Assembly: GCA_965216945.1 (NCBI GenBank)
Contig: CBDCGU010000003.1
Span: 372,001-436,000 of the forward strand
Source of the DNA: DATHZQ01 sp965216945
GTDB lineage: Bacteria; Actinomycetota; Acidimicrobiia; Spongiisociales; UBA5794
Length of the DNA: 64,000 nt
Direction of reading: 5' to 3'
The notes under the pieces were generated by a model that saw nothing but the letters and a program-made list of their open reading frames with translations, did no database searches and was not told where the DNA came from. Shown one piece after another: positions 16,096-25,429 of this stretch (the first letter of the stretch is position 1; each line of letters opens with the position of its first letter). Made by a program: the position numbers and the translations under genes.

Positions 16096-17082
16096 TCACT
16101 CTGGATACATGAGCTCGTCCACGAGACGCTCCTCGACGTACCCCCCGTTGGGATCGATGCGGAGGTGCGGGAAGTCCTTCTTGAACTCGACGTCGATGCC
16201 GTGCTCGCCGTCCCGGTTCTTGTCGACGCTCAGCACGGTGTAGTCCTTGAACGTCTCTGCACGGATCGGATCGAATGCGCTGTGCAGTTTGGACACCGCA
16301 GTCGACTTCTCGTTCATCATCAAGACCACATCGGCTTCGTACGCAAGACCGGATGAGCCGCGCAGGTGCTGGAGTCGCAACCGCCGTGTCGCCAGCCCGG
16401 GTTGGTCACCGGCCACGATCGACACCACCGCCACCTCGTGGCGTAGTGCGAGCTCCTTGAGCCCCGACGCCGCCTGCGTGATGCGCTCCAGATCCGTCGA
16501 CCGTGTGTCGACGGGGATCTTCTGGAGGAAGTCGATGAAGAGGACGCCACCGGCTCCGGCGTCGGCAGCGGTCTCGTCGAGGTGTTCGATACTGGTCTCG
16601 AGCGGCGAGGCACGCAACAGGAAGATCATGTCGGCGTACTCCTCGAGCTTGGCGTGTGCGGCACGGAGCAGCAGGTTGCTCGCCAGCTCTGCATCGAGCT
16701 GTCGCTCGCCCGACATGACGGCACGGAGGGAGGCTCGGGCCAGCTTGGACCCGCTGACACTTCCCTCGACGAGCTCACCGATCTCGAGCAGCAGCAGCCG
16801 CTCCAGCAAGCTGACCCGGTCGTGCTCGTACGACACGTAGATGACGGGCCGGCCCTCGAGGGCGATGTTCCTTGCCATCTGCAGTGTCAGCGACGACTTG
16901 CCTGAGCCAGGAAGACCGCCCACCAACGTCAGGTGCCGCGTCCTGATCCCACCGTCGAGCGCTTCGTCGAGCGGGTAGAAACCCGTGGCGATCGCCATCG
17001 AGCCGACCGCTCCTCGCTCCAGCTCCGTCAGCACGGTGGATGCCGTTCGCAGCATCGGTGTGTTGTCCTGCAACTCGATCAT
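16096..17082 (-). CDS. Stand-alone DnaB-like RecA-fold ATPase
   Basis: 328 aa. It resembles only the C-terminal motor domain of the replicative helicase DnaB: TGFYPLDEALDGGI, Walker A GGLPGSGKSS, VIYVSYEHDRVSLLERLL, Walker B-like GGVLFIDFLQKIP, and a late LAYEADVVLMMNE segment. There is no DnaB N-terminal domain. ATG 17082 has AGGAAGGGG upstream; an in-frame start at 17124 would run into tadC's end. It is read in the same direction as tadC with a 31-bp gap, so it is part of the tad transcript. The role is unknown; helicase activity is not assured from the fold. Confidence 0.75.
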   Translation of the reverse strand: MIELQDNTPMLRTASTVLTELERGAVGSMAIATGFYPLDEALDGGIRTRHLTLVGGLPGSGKSSLTLQMARNIALEGRPVIYVSYEHDRVSLLERLLLLEIGELVEGSVSGSKLARASLRAVMSGERQLDAELASNLLLRAAHAKLEEYADMIFLLRASPLETSIEHLDETAADAGAGGVLFIDFLQKIPVDTRSTDLERITQAASGLKELALRHEVAVVSIVAGDQPGLATRRLRLQHLRGSSGLAYEADVVLMMNEKSTAVSKLHSAFDPIRAETFKDYTVLSVDKNRDGEHGIDVEFKKDFPHLRIDPNGGYVEERLVDELMYPE

Positions 17083-17113
17083 GTCCTGCCCCTTCCTGGC
17101 ATGTCTCTCACGA

Positions 17114-18034
17114 TCACAGCGCACCTTTCAAGTCTCGGAAGATCCGGATGGCCGCCGGACCGAGCAGCACGACGAACATTGCCGGGAAGATGCAGAATGC
17201 GAGGGGGAAGATGAGGAGCACGGGGATCTTCAGCGCACGCTCCTCGGCACGCTGACGTCGCTTGTCGCGCAGCTCGTCCGACTGCACCCGGAGAACCTTC
17301 GCCACCGGGATGCCGTACGCGGACGACTGGACGACGGCGAGCACGAAGCTGTCGAGATCCTGGACGTTCGTCCTCTCGGCAAGACCTCGCATCGCCTCGG
17401 ACCGAGAAACACCGAGCTGGATCTCGTGCAGCATGCGCAGCATCTCCTGCGCCAGGGGCCCGTCGCCGGCTTGGGCAGCACGCTGCATGGCGGCGTCGAA
17501 GCCGAGGCCGGCGTCGACGCTCATGCGCATCTGGTCGAGCGTGTCCGGCAGCGCCCGCTCGATGCTCGCTTGCCGCTCCCTGCCCTTGCTCGCAACGAGC
17601 AGGTCGGGAATGAAGAAGCCGAAGACGGCGAGCCCGCCGATCCACAGCGGCGTGGCGAAGCCGGAGACCACCTGCGGCCCAACGAAGCCGACCAGCAGCC
17701 CCACCCCGGCCAGGGCGAACTTGAGCACCAGCGTGCGCTCGAGGGCGGCGCCGCCATAGAAGCCGGCGAGTCCGAGATTCCTTCGCAGTGCATCCACCCA
17801 GCCGAGCGGAGTGACACGACGCAGGGTCGCCCCGAACGAACGCAGCCACGGGATCGCCAGACGCTCACCCGCGCTCCTCTGAAGCACGAGCTCGCGGGCG
17901 TTGGTCGACTTGGCTGTGGCCGTGGGCGACGTGAGCAAGCCACCGCCGGTGCTCCGGGCCGATGCGACCGAGTACCACAGGATGGGAATCGACGACGCAA
18001 TTGCCAGAGCGGAGAGAACCACGATCATTGGCAT
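17114..18034 (-). CDS. tadC: TadC, inner-membrane platform protein of Flp pilus
   Basis: 306 aa with a type II secretion F domain (about 160-285: ALPDTLDQMRMSVDAGLGFDAAM, RMLHEIQLGVSRSEAMRGLAER, SFVLAVVQSSAYGIPVAKVLR) and membrane helices at the N-terminus, near 105-150 (two) and at the C-terminus. TadB and TadC together form the membrane platform on which the TadA ATPase assembles pilin. GGAGGTAGGACTC precedes ATG 18034; the gene begins 13 bp after the VWA-TadB stop. Confidence 0.88.
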   Translation of the reverse strand: MPMIVVLSALAIASSIPILWYSVASARSTGGGLLTSPTATAKSTNARELVLQRSAGERLAIPWLRSFGATLRRVTPLGWVDALRRNLGLAGFYGGAALERTLVLKFALAGVGLLVGFVGPQVVSGFATPLWIGGLAVFGFFIPDLLVASKGRERQASIERALPDTLDQMRMSVDAGLGFDAAMQRAAQAGDGPLAQEMLRMLHEIQLGVSRSEAMRGLAERTNVQDLDSFVLAVVQSSAYGIPVAKVLRVQSDELRDKRRQRAEERALKIPVLLIFPLAFCIFPAMFVVLLGPAAIRIFRDLKGAL

Positions 18035-18047
18035 GAGTCCTACCTCC

Positions 18048-20006
18048 TCAGAACTTCAGATTGGTGATTCGTCGCATCCAGGCAATGCCGATGATCATCG
18101 CCACGAAGCCGCCAACGATCATGGCGATGCCCATGGCACTGTCCAGCAGCTCGGCCAGATACTCCGGGTTCAGGAACATGATGACGGCGGCGAGAGCGAA
18201 GGGCAGCAGCCCGAGCACGAGCCCCGAGATCTTGCCCTCTGCGCTCAGCGCCGAGATGCGGCGCCGGATGGAGTTCCGGTCCCGGATCGTGTCGGTCACG
18301 GTGTCCAGGATCTCCGCAAGGTCTCCACCGACCTCGCGGTGGATCTGGATCGCTTCGACGATCCATCTGAAGTCCTCGCTCTCGACCCGGTCGGCCATCT
18401 CGGCGAGCGCCTCGTCGATGTCCTTGCCGAGCTGGGACTCGATGCGCACCCGCCGGAACTCGTCACCACACGGAGCCGCCACTTCGGTGCCGACGGTGTT
18501 GATCGCCTGCACGAACCCGAAGCCGGCTCGAAGGCTTCCCGCCATGAGCTGGAGCGCATCGGGAAGCTGCTCGGCGAACAGCTTGCTGCGCTTGGTCGCC
18601 TTGGCCGTGAGGCGCCAGCGGACGATGAACAGCGCCGCCAGACCGGCCGCCAGGCCCACCAGGAAGCCCTGGAGGATGAAGCCGACGGCAAACGCACCGG
18701 CCGTGACACTCGCCGCCAGAACGACGAACTCGGCCGGCCGCATCGCCACGCCTGCCTTCTCCAACGTGACGTTGATGCCCTGGGCGCGGTCTCCTTCGAT
18801 GCTCCTCTCGGCGAGCGATGTCGCGCCTTGTGCGAGGGAGCTGAGTGCCGTGCTCTTGCCGGCTCGCACCGCTTCGGCGACGGCGAACGCACCCCGATAG
18901 CGGACCTCGCGCTTGCGCCGGGTGATACCGGCGAACACGATGAGCCCGATCAGAGCGAGGAATACTGCGCCGGCTCCCAGGATGAGCGCCCGGTTGGTCT
19001 GATACCAGGCCAACGACACGACGTCGCCGTCCCGAAGGGCCATCGGGTCGACCGGCGGAGCTGCAGGCTCAACCGGCGCAGGTCTTGCCGGTGGCGGAGG
19101 CGTCTGGGCCGGCGGAGGCGCAGCGGGAAACCGCACCGCCTCCGTCGCCACGGACGCGACTCCGGCGCCCTCGACCGCCACCCCGATCTCGACGCTGTCG
19201 AAGGACTCGGAGGTGTAGGTGAGCACGTACCGGTTGGTGATCTGTGCGGCGACCTCCGCAAAGACGCCGGAGAGTGCCTCCGGATCCTCTGCCGGAACAA
19301 CGGAACCGTCCGTTGCGGTCGCCATTCTTGCAATGCCTTCCCCGTCGTTCTCGGGGCTCTGGAGCTCCACGGCGTAGAAGCTCACGTCTGCCAGCAGGAG
19401 ATCTGCGATGGCGTCCGTGATCGGGGCCTGGCTGATGGTGTCACCACCGTCGGACAGGAGCACCATCACCCGGCGGGCCGGGACCGTCTGGTCGAACAGG
19501 GCCACGCCCTCGACCACTCCGTCGTACAGGGCAGTCTCGCCGGCCACGAAGATCGAGGCGATGGCATCGGCACTCGCCTGTCGATCGGTCGTGAACTCGC
19601 TCAGGACCTGCGTCGAGCTGGCGAAGCTGACCACCGCAACCTGCACCGAGGCAGGAAGCACGTCGAGGAACCCCGTCGCCGCTTCCTTGGCGCCTTGCAG
19701 GGGCGCTCCTTGCATGCTGGTCGAAGCGTCGAGCACGAGCACCACCTGCAAGTCGTCGGCTGGCAGCGGCTCGGCCACGACCTCGCGGCGTTCCCCGTCC
19801 TCGGTGACGATGAAAGCGCTCGAATCGAGTTCCGTATCGCTGATGACGCCGGGCACGCTCACGGTCAGATGAACCGTCGGATGCTGCGACGTGATCGCTT
19901 CCTCGATGCGGAGCTCGCCCTCGGCTCCGTCCTGAGCCCAGGCCGGAGTCGCCGCCCCGAGCACGAGCCCGGCGGCGAGGAGCATCGTTGTGAGACGCCG
20001 CATCAT
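18048..20006 (-). CDS. Von Willebrand A domain fused to TadB
   Basis: 652 aa. Signal peptide (1-24, cleaved near AWA-Q), a short beta domain, a VWA domain (about 86-260) with an intact metal site DASTS at 93-97 and SDGGD, then a Pro-rich linker (about 300-330), a membrane helix (about 345-367) and a TadB platform domain (about 380-652) with LPDALQLMAGSLRAGFGFVQAI, QLGKDIDEALAEMADRV and two final membrane helices. The usual TadB lacks the exported VWA half. The start ATG overlaps the tadA stop (ATGA). The extracytoplasmic VWA domain could bind pilus or surface proteins; that is inference. Confidence 0.88.
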   Translation of the reverse strand: MMRRLTTMLLAAGLVLGAATPAWAQDGAEGELRIEEAITSQHPTVHLTVSVPGVISDTELDSSAFIVTEDGERREVVAEPLPADDLQVVLVLDASTSMQGAPLQGAKEAATGFLDVLPASVQVAVVSFASSTQVLSEFTTDRQASADAIASIFVAGETALYDGVVEGVALFDQTVPARRVMVLLSDGGDTISQAPITDAIADLLLADVSFYAVELQSPENDGEGIARMATATDGSVVPAEDPEALSGVFAEVAAQITNRYVLTYTSESFDSVEIGVAVEGAGVASVATEAVRFPAAPPPAQTPPPPARPAPVEPAAPPVDPMALRDGDVVSLAWYQTNRALILGAGAVFLALIGLIVFAGITRRKREVRYRGAFAVAEAVRAGKSTALSSLAQGATSLAERSIEGDRAQGINVTLEKAGVAMRPAEFVVLAASVTAGAFAVGFILQGFLVGLAAGLAALFIVRWRLTAKATKRSKLFAEQLPDALQLMAGSLRAGFGFVQAINTVGTEVAAPCGDEFRRVRIESQLGKDIDEALAEMADRVESEDFRWIVEAIQIHREVGGDLAEILDTVTDTIRDRNSIRRRISALSAEGKISGLVLGLLPFALAAVIMFLNPEYLAELLDSAMGIAMIVGGFVAMIIGIAWMRRITNLKF

Positions 20007-21454
20007 CGCCGCTTCCCACCGTTGGTGAGGAAATCGAGATCCGGAGTCCCGAAGATCCCCGCCGGCAGCTGGATCCCGCGATCGCTGAGCCGATCGCTGA
20101 AGAGGGGGCGGATCCCGGTCGGTTGGATCGTCCCCTGGTACCGCCCCTCCTCGTCGAATCCTGCCGAGTAGTCGAACGTGAAGATGTCTTGGATGGTGAT
20201 CTGCTCACCCTCCATCCCCACCACCTCGGACAGAGCCGTCACTCGCCGCCCACCGTCACGCATACGCGAGATCTGGACGATGAGATCGACCGCCGAGGCG
20301 ATCTGCTCCCGGATCGCACGGGACGGCAGGTCGACGCCGGCCATGAGCACCAGCGTCTCGAGCCGCGAGAGGCAATCCCGGGACGAGTTGGCGTGGATGG
20401 TCGACAGCGAGCCGTCGTGACCGGTGTTCATCGCCTGAAGCATGTCGAGGGCCTCGCCGCCGCGGCACTCACCGACCACGATGCGATCGGGCCGCATCCG
20501 CAGCGAGTTCCGCACCAGGTCGCGAATCGCAACCGCGCCTTTGCCCTCCACGTTGGCGGGACGGCTCTCCAGGCGCACGACGTGCTCCTGGTGCAGCTGG
20601 AGCTCGACGGCGTCCTCGATCGTGACGATGCGGTCCTCGTCGGGGATGAACCCGGACAGCACGTTGAGCAGCGTCGTCTTACCGGTGCCGGTACCGCCGC
20701 TGACCAGGATGTTCAGCTTTCCTTCGACCGCACCCTTCAGCAGCTCCGCCACGAGAGGCGTGAGGCTGCCGAACTCGATCAGATCGTGGACCTGGAACGG
20801 GTCTTTGGAGAACTTCCGGATCGTCAGCGACGGGCCGTCGACGGCCAGCGGCGGAATCACCGCATTGACGCGGGATCCGTCGTGGAGTCGCGCATCCACC
20901 ATCGGGGACGATTCGTCGATACGGCGCCCGACCTGCGTCACGATCCTGTCGATGACCCGTCGCAGGTGTTGCTCCGACATGAACCGGGTGTCGGTGAGGA
21001 GGAGCTTGCCGTCGCGTTCGATGTAGATCTGGTCGGTGCCGTTCACCATCACCTCCGTCACGGACGGATCGTCCAGATACATCTGGATGGGTCCGTGACC
21101 GAGCAGGTCGTCTCGGATCTGGAGCGCCAGGTCGCGACGCTCGGCGTCGGTGAGGGGCACGTTCTCGAGCCCCATGGCTCCGCCGAGCTCCTCTGCGACG
21201 AAACGCTGGATCTCGTCCTCGCTCAGGCTGGCGTCGTAAAGACGCATGCCCAGCTTGGCGAACAGAGCTTCCTGCGCCCGTGCCTTCAGCGAGGCGAAGG
21301 GGTCATCCGAGTTCCTGCGCTCCGGCGCCGGCACCGACTCGCCGGTCGTCGTCTGGCTTGGCTTGGACTTGGGCTTGGGCACGTTGACCGAAAGCGAAGA
21401 CCCGTTGCCTTCGGTCTGTGCCTGCGCCCGCTTGAGTCGTTCGTTGAGTTTCAT
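20003..21454 (-). CDS. tadA: TadA/CpaF secretion ATPase
   Basis: 483 aa. A disordered, charged N-terminus (1-55) is followed by the secretion ATPase fold: N-terminal domain with PSVTEVMVNGTDQIYIE and GSRVNAVIPPLAVDGPSLTIRKF, Walker A GGTGTGKTTLL, Asp box TIEDAVELQL, Walker B-like RMRPDRIVVGECRGGEALDM and the His box HDGSLSTIHANS. It powers Flp pilus assembly from the cytoplasmic side of the TadB/TadC platform. GGAGGTAGGGCC lies before ATG 21454. The gene begins 4 bp after the tadZ stop. Confidence 0.94.
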   Translation of the reverse strand: MKLNERLKRAQAQTEGNGSSLSVNVPKPKSKPSQTTTGESVPAPERRNSDDPFASLKARAQEALFAKLGMRLYDASLSEDEIQRFVAEELGGAMGLENVPLTDAERRDLALQIRDDLLGHGPIQMYLDDPSVTEVMVNGTDQIYIERDGKLLLTDTRFMSEQHLRRVIDRIVTQVGRRIDESSPMVDARLHDGSRVNAVIPPLAVDGPSLTIRKFSKDPFQVHDLIEFGSLTPLVAELLKGAVEGKLNILVSGGTGTGKTTLLNVLSGFIPDEDRIVTIEDAVELQLHQEHVVRLESRPANVEGKGAVAIRDLVRNSLRMRPDRIVVGECRGGEALDMLQAMNTGHDGSLSTIHANSSRDCLSRLETLVLMAGVDLPSRAIREQIASAVDLIVQISRMRDGGRRVTALSEVVGMEGEQITIQDIFTFDYSAGFDEEGRYQGTIQPTGIRPLFSDRLSDRGIQLPAGIFGTPDLDFLTNGGKRR

Positions 21455-21458
21455 GGCC

Positions 21459-22646
21459 CTACCTCCAGGGGAACAGCGAGCGACGGGTCGTCTGCTGTTG
21501 TTCGGGGAGGAACAGCTGCGCAGCCTTCGTGTAGGCGCGAGCCGCCGGCGAGCGAGGTGCGGCCTCGACCACCGGTTCCCCGTGGTTCATCGACAACGGC
21601 ACTGCCCGGGAGAACGGGATCTCCACATCCACGGCCAGGCCGATCATCTCTGCGGCTTCGTCGGGGGTGATGCCGACCTTGGCATCCGCCCGGTTCACGA
21701 TGAAGCGTCGGTCTGCCTGATCGAGACCCAGGAGATCGATGGCATCGATCACCTTGCGCAGGCTCTGGAGCGACGACACCGACAGGTCGCACATGAACAC
21801 ATAGTCGGTGGCGTGCTCCAGCGCCGCCAGCGACGCCTCGGTGAGACCTGCCGCGGTGTCGACCACGATGTGTCCGAAGTCCCCGGACAGCAGTCGCAAC
21901 ACCCGCTCCACGGTGATGTCGCGCACCTCCTCGCCCTCGGCGGGCGTTCGGGGCGCACACAACACGTGGAGCCGTTCTCCGCGTGGTGTCATGAAGACTT
22001 TCAGCGTCGTCGCCGTGATGCCGCCCTGGACCCGCGCCAGATCACCGATGGTGTGCTCGGACTCGAGTCCGAGCCCACTCTCGACGTCACCGAACTGGAG
22101 GTCCAGATCGACGAGCGCCACTTTGCCTTCTCCCCCGGCGGCCAGCGCGACGGCCAGGTTGGTGGTGAGTGCCGTCTTGCCGGTGCCGCCCTTGGGGGCG
22201 ATCACACAGATGACACGGGCGTGGTTGCGGCCGTCGGCGCCGTCTGCCACGAGGTTGTGATACCGACGCCGGGCTGCGGCGCTGATCTTCTCGATGGCGG
22301 CGCGGAACTCGTTGCCGTCCACCTCGGGCGACAGGACGTCGCGCACGCCGGACTGCACCGCGGCCCTCCACAGATCCGGTGTCGGATCCGCGATCAGCAC
22401 CACCTCGATCTCGGGACGCTCTTCATCGATCGCCGCCGCCAGGGCGATGGAGGCGTCCACCGCCACGTTGGGCCCGATGATGATCATGTCGGGATTTGAT
22501 TTCGCCATCTCCTTCACGGCAGCCAGCGGGTCGATGAACATCACCTCGGAGTCGTACCGCATGACGGACCCGTTGTCGGCCGCCAGTGCCCGCCTGGCCT
22601 TCTGCTCGAAGGCCAGGCTGGCGGTGGCGAGCACGATGCCGCTCAT
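21459..22646 (-). CDS. tadZ: TadZ/CpaE localisation ATPase
   Basis: 395 aa. A receiver-like N-terminal domain (1-120) without the full set of phosphorylation residues is joined to a ParA/MinD-type ATPase domain with deviant Walker A (APKGGTGKTALTTNLA), LVDLDLQFGDV and FGHIVVDTAAGL. TadZ proteins place the pilus machine at the pole. ATG 22646 overlaps the cpaB stop (ATGA), so the two are co-translated. Confidence 0.92.
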   Translation of the reverse strand: MSGIVLATASLAFEQKARRALAADNGSVMRYDSEVMFIDPLAAVKEMAKSNPDMIIIGPNVAVDASIALAAAIDEERPEIEVVLIADPTPDLWRAAVQSGVRDVLSPEVDGNEFRAAIEKISAAARRRYHNLVADGADGRNHARVICVIAPKGGTGKTALTTNLAVALAAGGEGKVALVDLDLQFGDVESGLGLESEHTIGDLARVQGGITATTLKVFMTPRGERLHVLCAPRTPAEGEEVRDITVERVLRLLSGDFGHIVVDTAAGLTEASLAALEHATDYVFMCDLSVSSLQSLRKVIDAIDLLGLDQADRRFIVNRADAKVGITPDEAAEMIGLAVDVEIPFSRAVPLSMNHGEPVVEAAPRSPAARAYTKAAQLFLPEQQQTTRRSLFPWR

Positions 22647-23494
22647 TGTGCGAATCCAATCGGGGCCTGGTAGATGGTGTTCCGCGTCTGGAGGTTGGCG
22701 CCGGTGTCGGGAGTCGACTCCTGCTCGGCGGCCAGCCAGACCAACCCGAACTCGGCCGTGAAGACGACGCGCTCGGCGTTCTGTGGCTCCATTCCCAGCG
22801 TGACCAAGAGGTTCCCGGTCGGGGCCAGGTCGTACTGCGTCGTGTCCTCGCCTTCCTGTGGCTCGGCCGGGAGACGCTCCACCTGGACGTTGGTCACGAC
22901 GACCTTCTGGATGATGAGACCCGTCGTGTTGGGCGTCTTCGGGTTCTTGTCATCCGATTCCGTCTGGAGGACGTTTTCGATCTCCGTCGGCAAGTCTTCC
23001 TCGTCGGACGGCTCCGCCCCGTCCAGCTCGAAAGGCTCGAACGAGGCGACGACCGCCACCAGGTCACCTGGCGTCAGCGCACCGCCGACCGCCCGCTCCG
23101 GCGGCAGTGAGAGCGTGACCTCGATCAAGCCTTCCGGCACCTCGAAGTCGTTGCGCTCCTCATACGTCTCCGGCTCGACGAACCGGCTGAGGATGAGCTG
23201 CTCGCCCGGCACGAGGTCAACGGCGGCGACCGTGCCGGCTAGCTGGTCGAGACTCGCCACCGTCCCCGGAACCTGGGTGGCGGCGGGAACGAGAATCGTC
23301 TCCACGCCCTCGGCCAGCTCCTCGGCCGGGGTGCCTGCGGGCACTTCCTCCCGCAGCACGTACACCTGGATGCTCTCCTGGCCGGCGAGTGCTCGCTCGT
23401 CTGCGCTGCTGACATATTGGACGAGGACGAAGGTACCGATGGCCGCCAATGCAACCGCCACCACGACTCCGATCCACCGCTTGTTGTTGTTCAT
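22643..23494 (-). CDS. cpaB: CpaB/RcpC-like Flp pilus assembly protein
   Basis: 283 aa with one N-terminal membrane helix (7-28) and a SAF domain (about 43-110: VYVLREEVPAGTPAEELAE, VPGEQLILSRF), followed by the RcpC/CpaB region with VTLSLPPERAVGGALTPGD. It probably binds the outer part of the pilus channel. The leader contains CAGGTAGGAG and AAAAGGG directly before ATG 23494. An 85-bp gap separates it from tadG, so it is probably the same transcript. Confidence 0.9.
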   Translation of the reverse strand: MNNNKRWIGVVVAVALAAIGTFVLVQYVSSADERALAGQESIQVYVLREEVPAGTPAEELAEGVETILVPAATQVPGTVASLDQLAGTVAAVDLVPGEQLILSRFVEPETYEERNDFEVPEGLIEVTLSLPPERAVGGALTPGDLVAVVASFEPFELDGAEPSDEEDLPTEIENVLQTESDDKNPKTPNTTGLIIQKVVVTNVQVERLPAEPQEGEDTTQYDLAPTGNLLVTLGMEPQNAERVVFTAEFGLVWLAAEQESTPDTGANLQTRNTIYQAPIGFAQ

Positions 23495-23579
23495 GGCCCT
23501 TTTCTCCTACCTGTCCTGGGACTTCCTTGCCTGCTCTTGCTGATTGATTCCGTTCGCTACTGCATGTTCCGCACGCCGC

Positions 23580-24677
23580 TCAGCCGGTGAGCACGATGAT
23601 GTTGAGCTCGTGGTCGTTGCCACCACCGATGCCACTTCCTCCTGACGCCACCCAGTCGCCGATGAAATACCCTTCGATGCAGCGATCCTCGCCGCTGCAC
23701 GGATACTGGTTGTCGATCAACGACCGTTCCTTGTACTGGCCTGCGAAGTTGTAACCGGTGATGTAGAAGGCGCCGAAGCCGCTGATGTGATACTGGGCGT
23801 TCTCGCCAGTGCCGGCGTGCTCGTCGAAATACGGTATGAGCTGTACCGTCCCCACCAGTTCGCCGAAGTCGATAGGGTCGCAGCCGTTCGAGGGAGAGGA
23901 CCCGGGATCGATCGCCTGCCATGCTCCCGAGGTGACCTCGATCTCACACAGCTCCTCCGGGTTGTTGCCGGTCTCCAGCCAGCCGAAGCCACCGGGCAGG
24001 TCCTGACCCGACGGGTTGTAGTGGCACGGACCGTTCGACCCGTGGAAGAAGATCGTCACGTGCCTGTCCTCGTACGCATACCCGCCGGCCGGCGGCAGAA
24101 GGCCGTCGGTGACGGCCGAGGAGCGATGGAGGAACCCGTTCGGGTTCTCGTCGACGAACCCCGGCTCACCGAAGCTCTGCCATTCGCACTCGGAGAAGAT
24201 CAACGGAATGGCGCCCAGCGTGCCGGGCGGTCCCCACGCTGCGGTGGCCTCGGCACCGACGGTGAGGCTGTTGACCCCGACGATCTGGGCGAACGTCATG
24301 TCGAAGTCCCGATCGCCGGCGGTGTCCTCCGTGCCGGTCACGACGTGGACGGTTTGGGATCCGAGGTCGAGGTCGACCGACTGGATCCAGGCGGCTCCGT
24401 CCCGAGCGTTGGCGTCGGCGTAGCTGTCGGCCTCCGCCTCCTCGTCGTAGAAGCCGCTGCACTCGTCGAGCGCACAATCCCGGGCGATGGCGAGAGCCGC
24501 CGCCTCGGCACCGACCTGGAGCTCGCGCCGCTCGACGTAGATGCGGCCGAAGTCGAACGAGAACGCGGTCATCGCCAGCAACCCCAACAGGCTCACAGCG
24601 ATGAACACCAGCGTTGCGCCGCGCTCGTTCAGACCGGCGTAGCGCTTGTCCTCTTCCGGTGTGTTCACCCTCCGCAC
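23580..24677 (-). CDS. TadG-like pseudopilin with large exported domain
   Basis: 365 aa. The N-terminus has a TadE/G-type signal (NERG|ATLVFIAVSLLGLLAMTAFSF) followed by the RIYVERRELQVGAEAAALA stretch shared by TadG proteins, then about 300 exported residues with several Cys (ECEW, CHYN, CEIE, GCDP, YPCSGEDRC) that may form disulfides. Glu at +5 after the processing Gly, seen in the pilins, is missing (Phe), so cleavage is uncertain. GTG 24677 has GGAGGGGG seven bases upstream and overlaps tadE by 13 bp; GTG 24668 is the alternative. Confidence 0.82.
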   Translation of the reverse strand: MRRVNTPEEDKRYAGLNERGATLVFIAVSLLGLLAMTAFSFDFGRIYVERRELQVGAEAAALAIARDCALDECSGFYDEEAEADSYADANARDGAAWIQSVDLDLGSQTVHVVTGTEDTAGDRDFDMTFAQIVGVNSLTVGAEATAAWGPPGTLGAIPLIFSECEWQSFGEPGFVDENPNGFLHRSSAVTDGLLPPAGGYAYEDRHVTIFFHGSNGPCHYNPSGQDLPGGFGWLETGNNPEELCEIEVTSGAWQAIDPGSSPSNGCDPIDFGELVGTVQLIPYFDEHAGTGENAQYHISGFGAFYITGYNFAGQYKERSLIDNQYPCSGEDRCIEGYFIGDWVASGGSGIGGGNDHELNIIVLTG

Positions 24678-25162
24678 TTCATGACCCCCTCCGCTTGAAG
24701 GTTGATCGGCGTCGACGGCAGGAAGGGGATGAAGAACTGGAATGGGTACCGGATCGTCATCGTCGTGGGCGAGCCGATGTCACACGCCGTCACCTGGATA
24801 TCCATCAGCGCTGGGTCGAGCGTCGTCGCCGCCTGCTCTGCGATCGCCTCGCCCTGAGCGGCGTCCTGGGTGATGGCGTAGGTTCGCACGCCTTCCCGTG
24901 CCGCATGGGTGAGGGTGAGCTGCGTGTTGTGCGCCCTCCCGAACTCGATGATGCCGAAGACCAGGAGCATGAGCAGCGGGAGGACGATGGCGAACTCGAC
25001 CATCGCCGCACCCCATTCACGTTGCTCACGCCCGCGGCCGAACGGCATCCAACGGCGACGCGGAGAGGCATCCCGGTACCCGACGGTGACCGGATACCCA
25101 GTTCCACCACTGTGGCGCGCTCGCGGGCCTTCCCGGCCTGTAGCACCGACCAGCTCCACCAT
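24665..25162 (-). CDS. tadE: TadE-like pseudopilin
   Basis: 165 aa. A long basic leader of about 50 residues ends in REWG|AAMVEFAIVLPLLMLL, the TadE processing site with Glu at +5, followed by a helix and FGRAHNTQLTLTHAAREGVRTYA, characteristic of TadE. ATG 25162 is preferred because AAGGA lies six bases upstream; ATG 25177 would add five residues. The leader carries the same 19-nt element as the type A pilins, at 25291. Confidence 0.85.
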   Translation of the reverse strand: MVELVGATGREGPRARHSGGTGYPVTVGYRDASPRRRWMPFGRGREQREWGAAMVEFAIVLPLLMLLVFGIIEFGRAHNTQLTLTHAAREGVRTYAITQDAAQGEAIAEQAATTLDPALMDIQVTACDIGSPTTMTIRYPFQFFIPFLPSTPINLQAEGVMKCGG

Positions 25163-25290
25163 GAGCTGTCCTTTCATTCCCTGACCCTGCCTGGCACCTC
25201 TACCTGTGCCGAGCGGTGGCCGATCTCATCGACTCGTCCCTGAGACGAGTACCTACCTGACGCCAGGATGGCGTACCGTCGACCGGCCGT

Positions 25291-25309
25291 CATCGACAAA
25301 TGTGATGAA
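25291..25309 (-). promoter_or_regulatory. Conserved upstream element of tadE
   Basis: TTCATCACATTTGTCGATG on the minus strand, about 130 bp before tadE. Related 19-mers lie at matching distances before the three type A pilins (25809, 26623, 27512), and a CAGGTAG follows 50 bases further on. It could be a promoter element or activator site; it matches no standard motif I know. Confidence 0.5.
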
Positions 25310-25429
25310 GTTCTCGCCGAAGACCGGACCGGCCGCGATGGAGGAGGCTGCGGGTCACGAGCGGCGGCGGTCGGCGACCCGCCAGGACTGGGGGTACTCG
25401 AGACGAACGCCTGGTGGCGGCCACAACGA

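Noticed and set aside
17901..20171. 756-codon plus-strand frame opposite the VWA-TadB gene
   Set aside because: Shadow of a GC-rich coding strand; composition is Arg/His/Gly-rich, with no domain.
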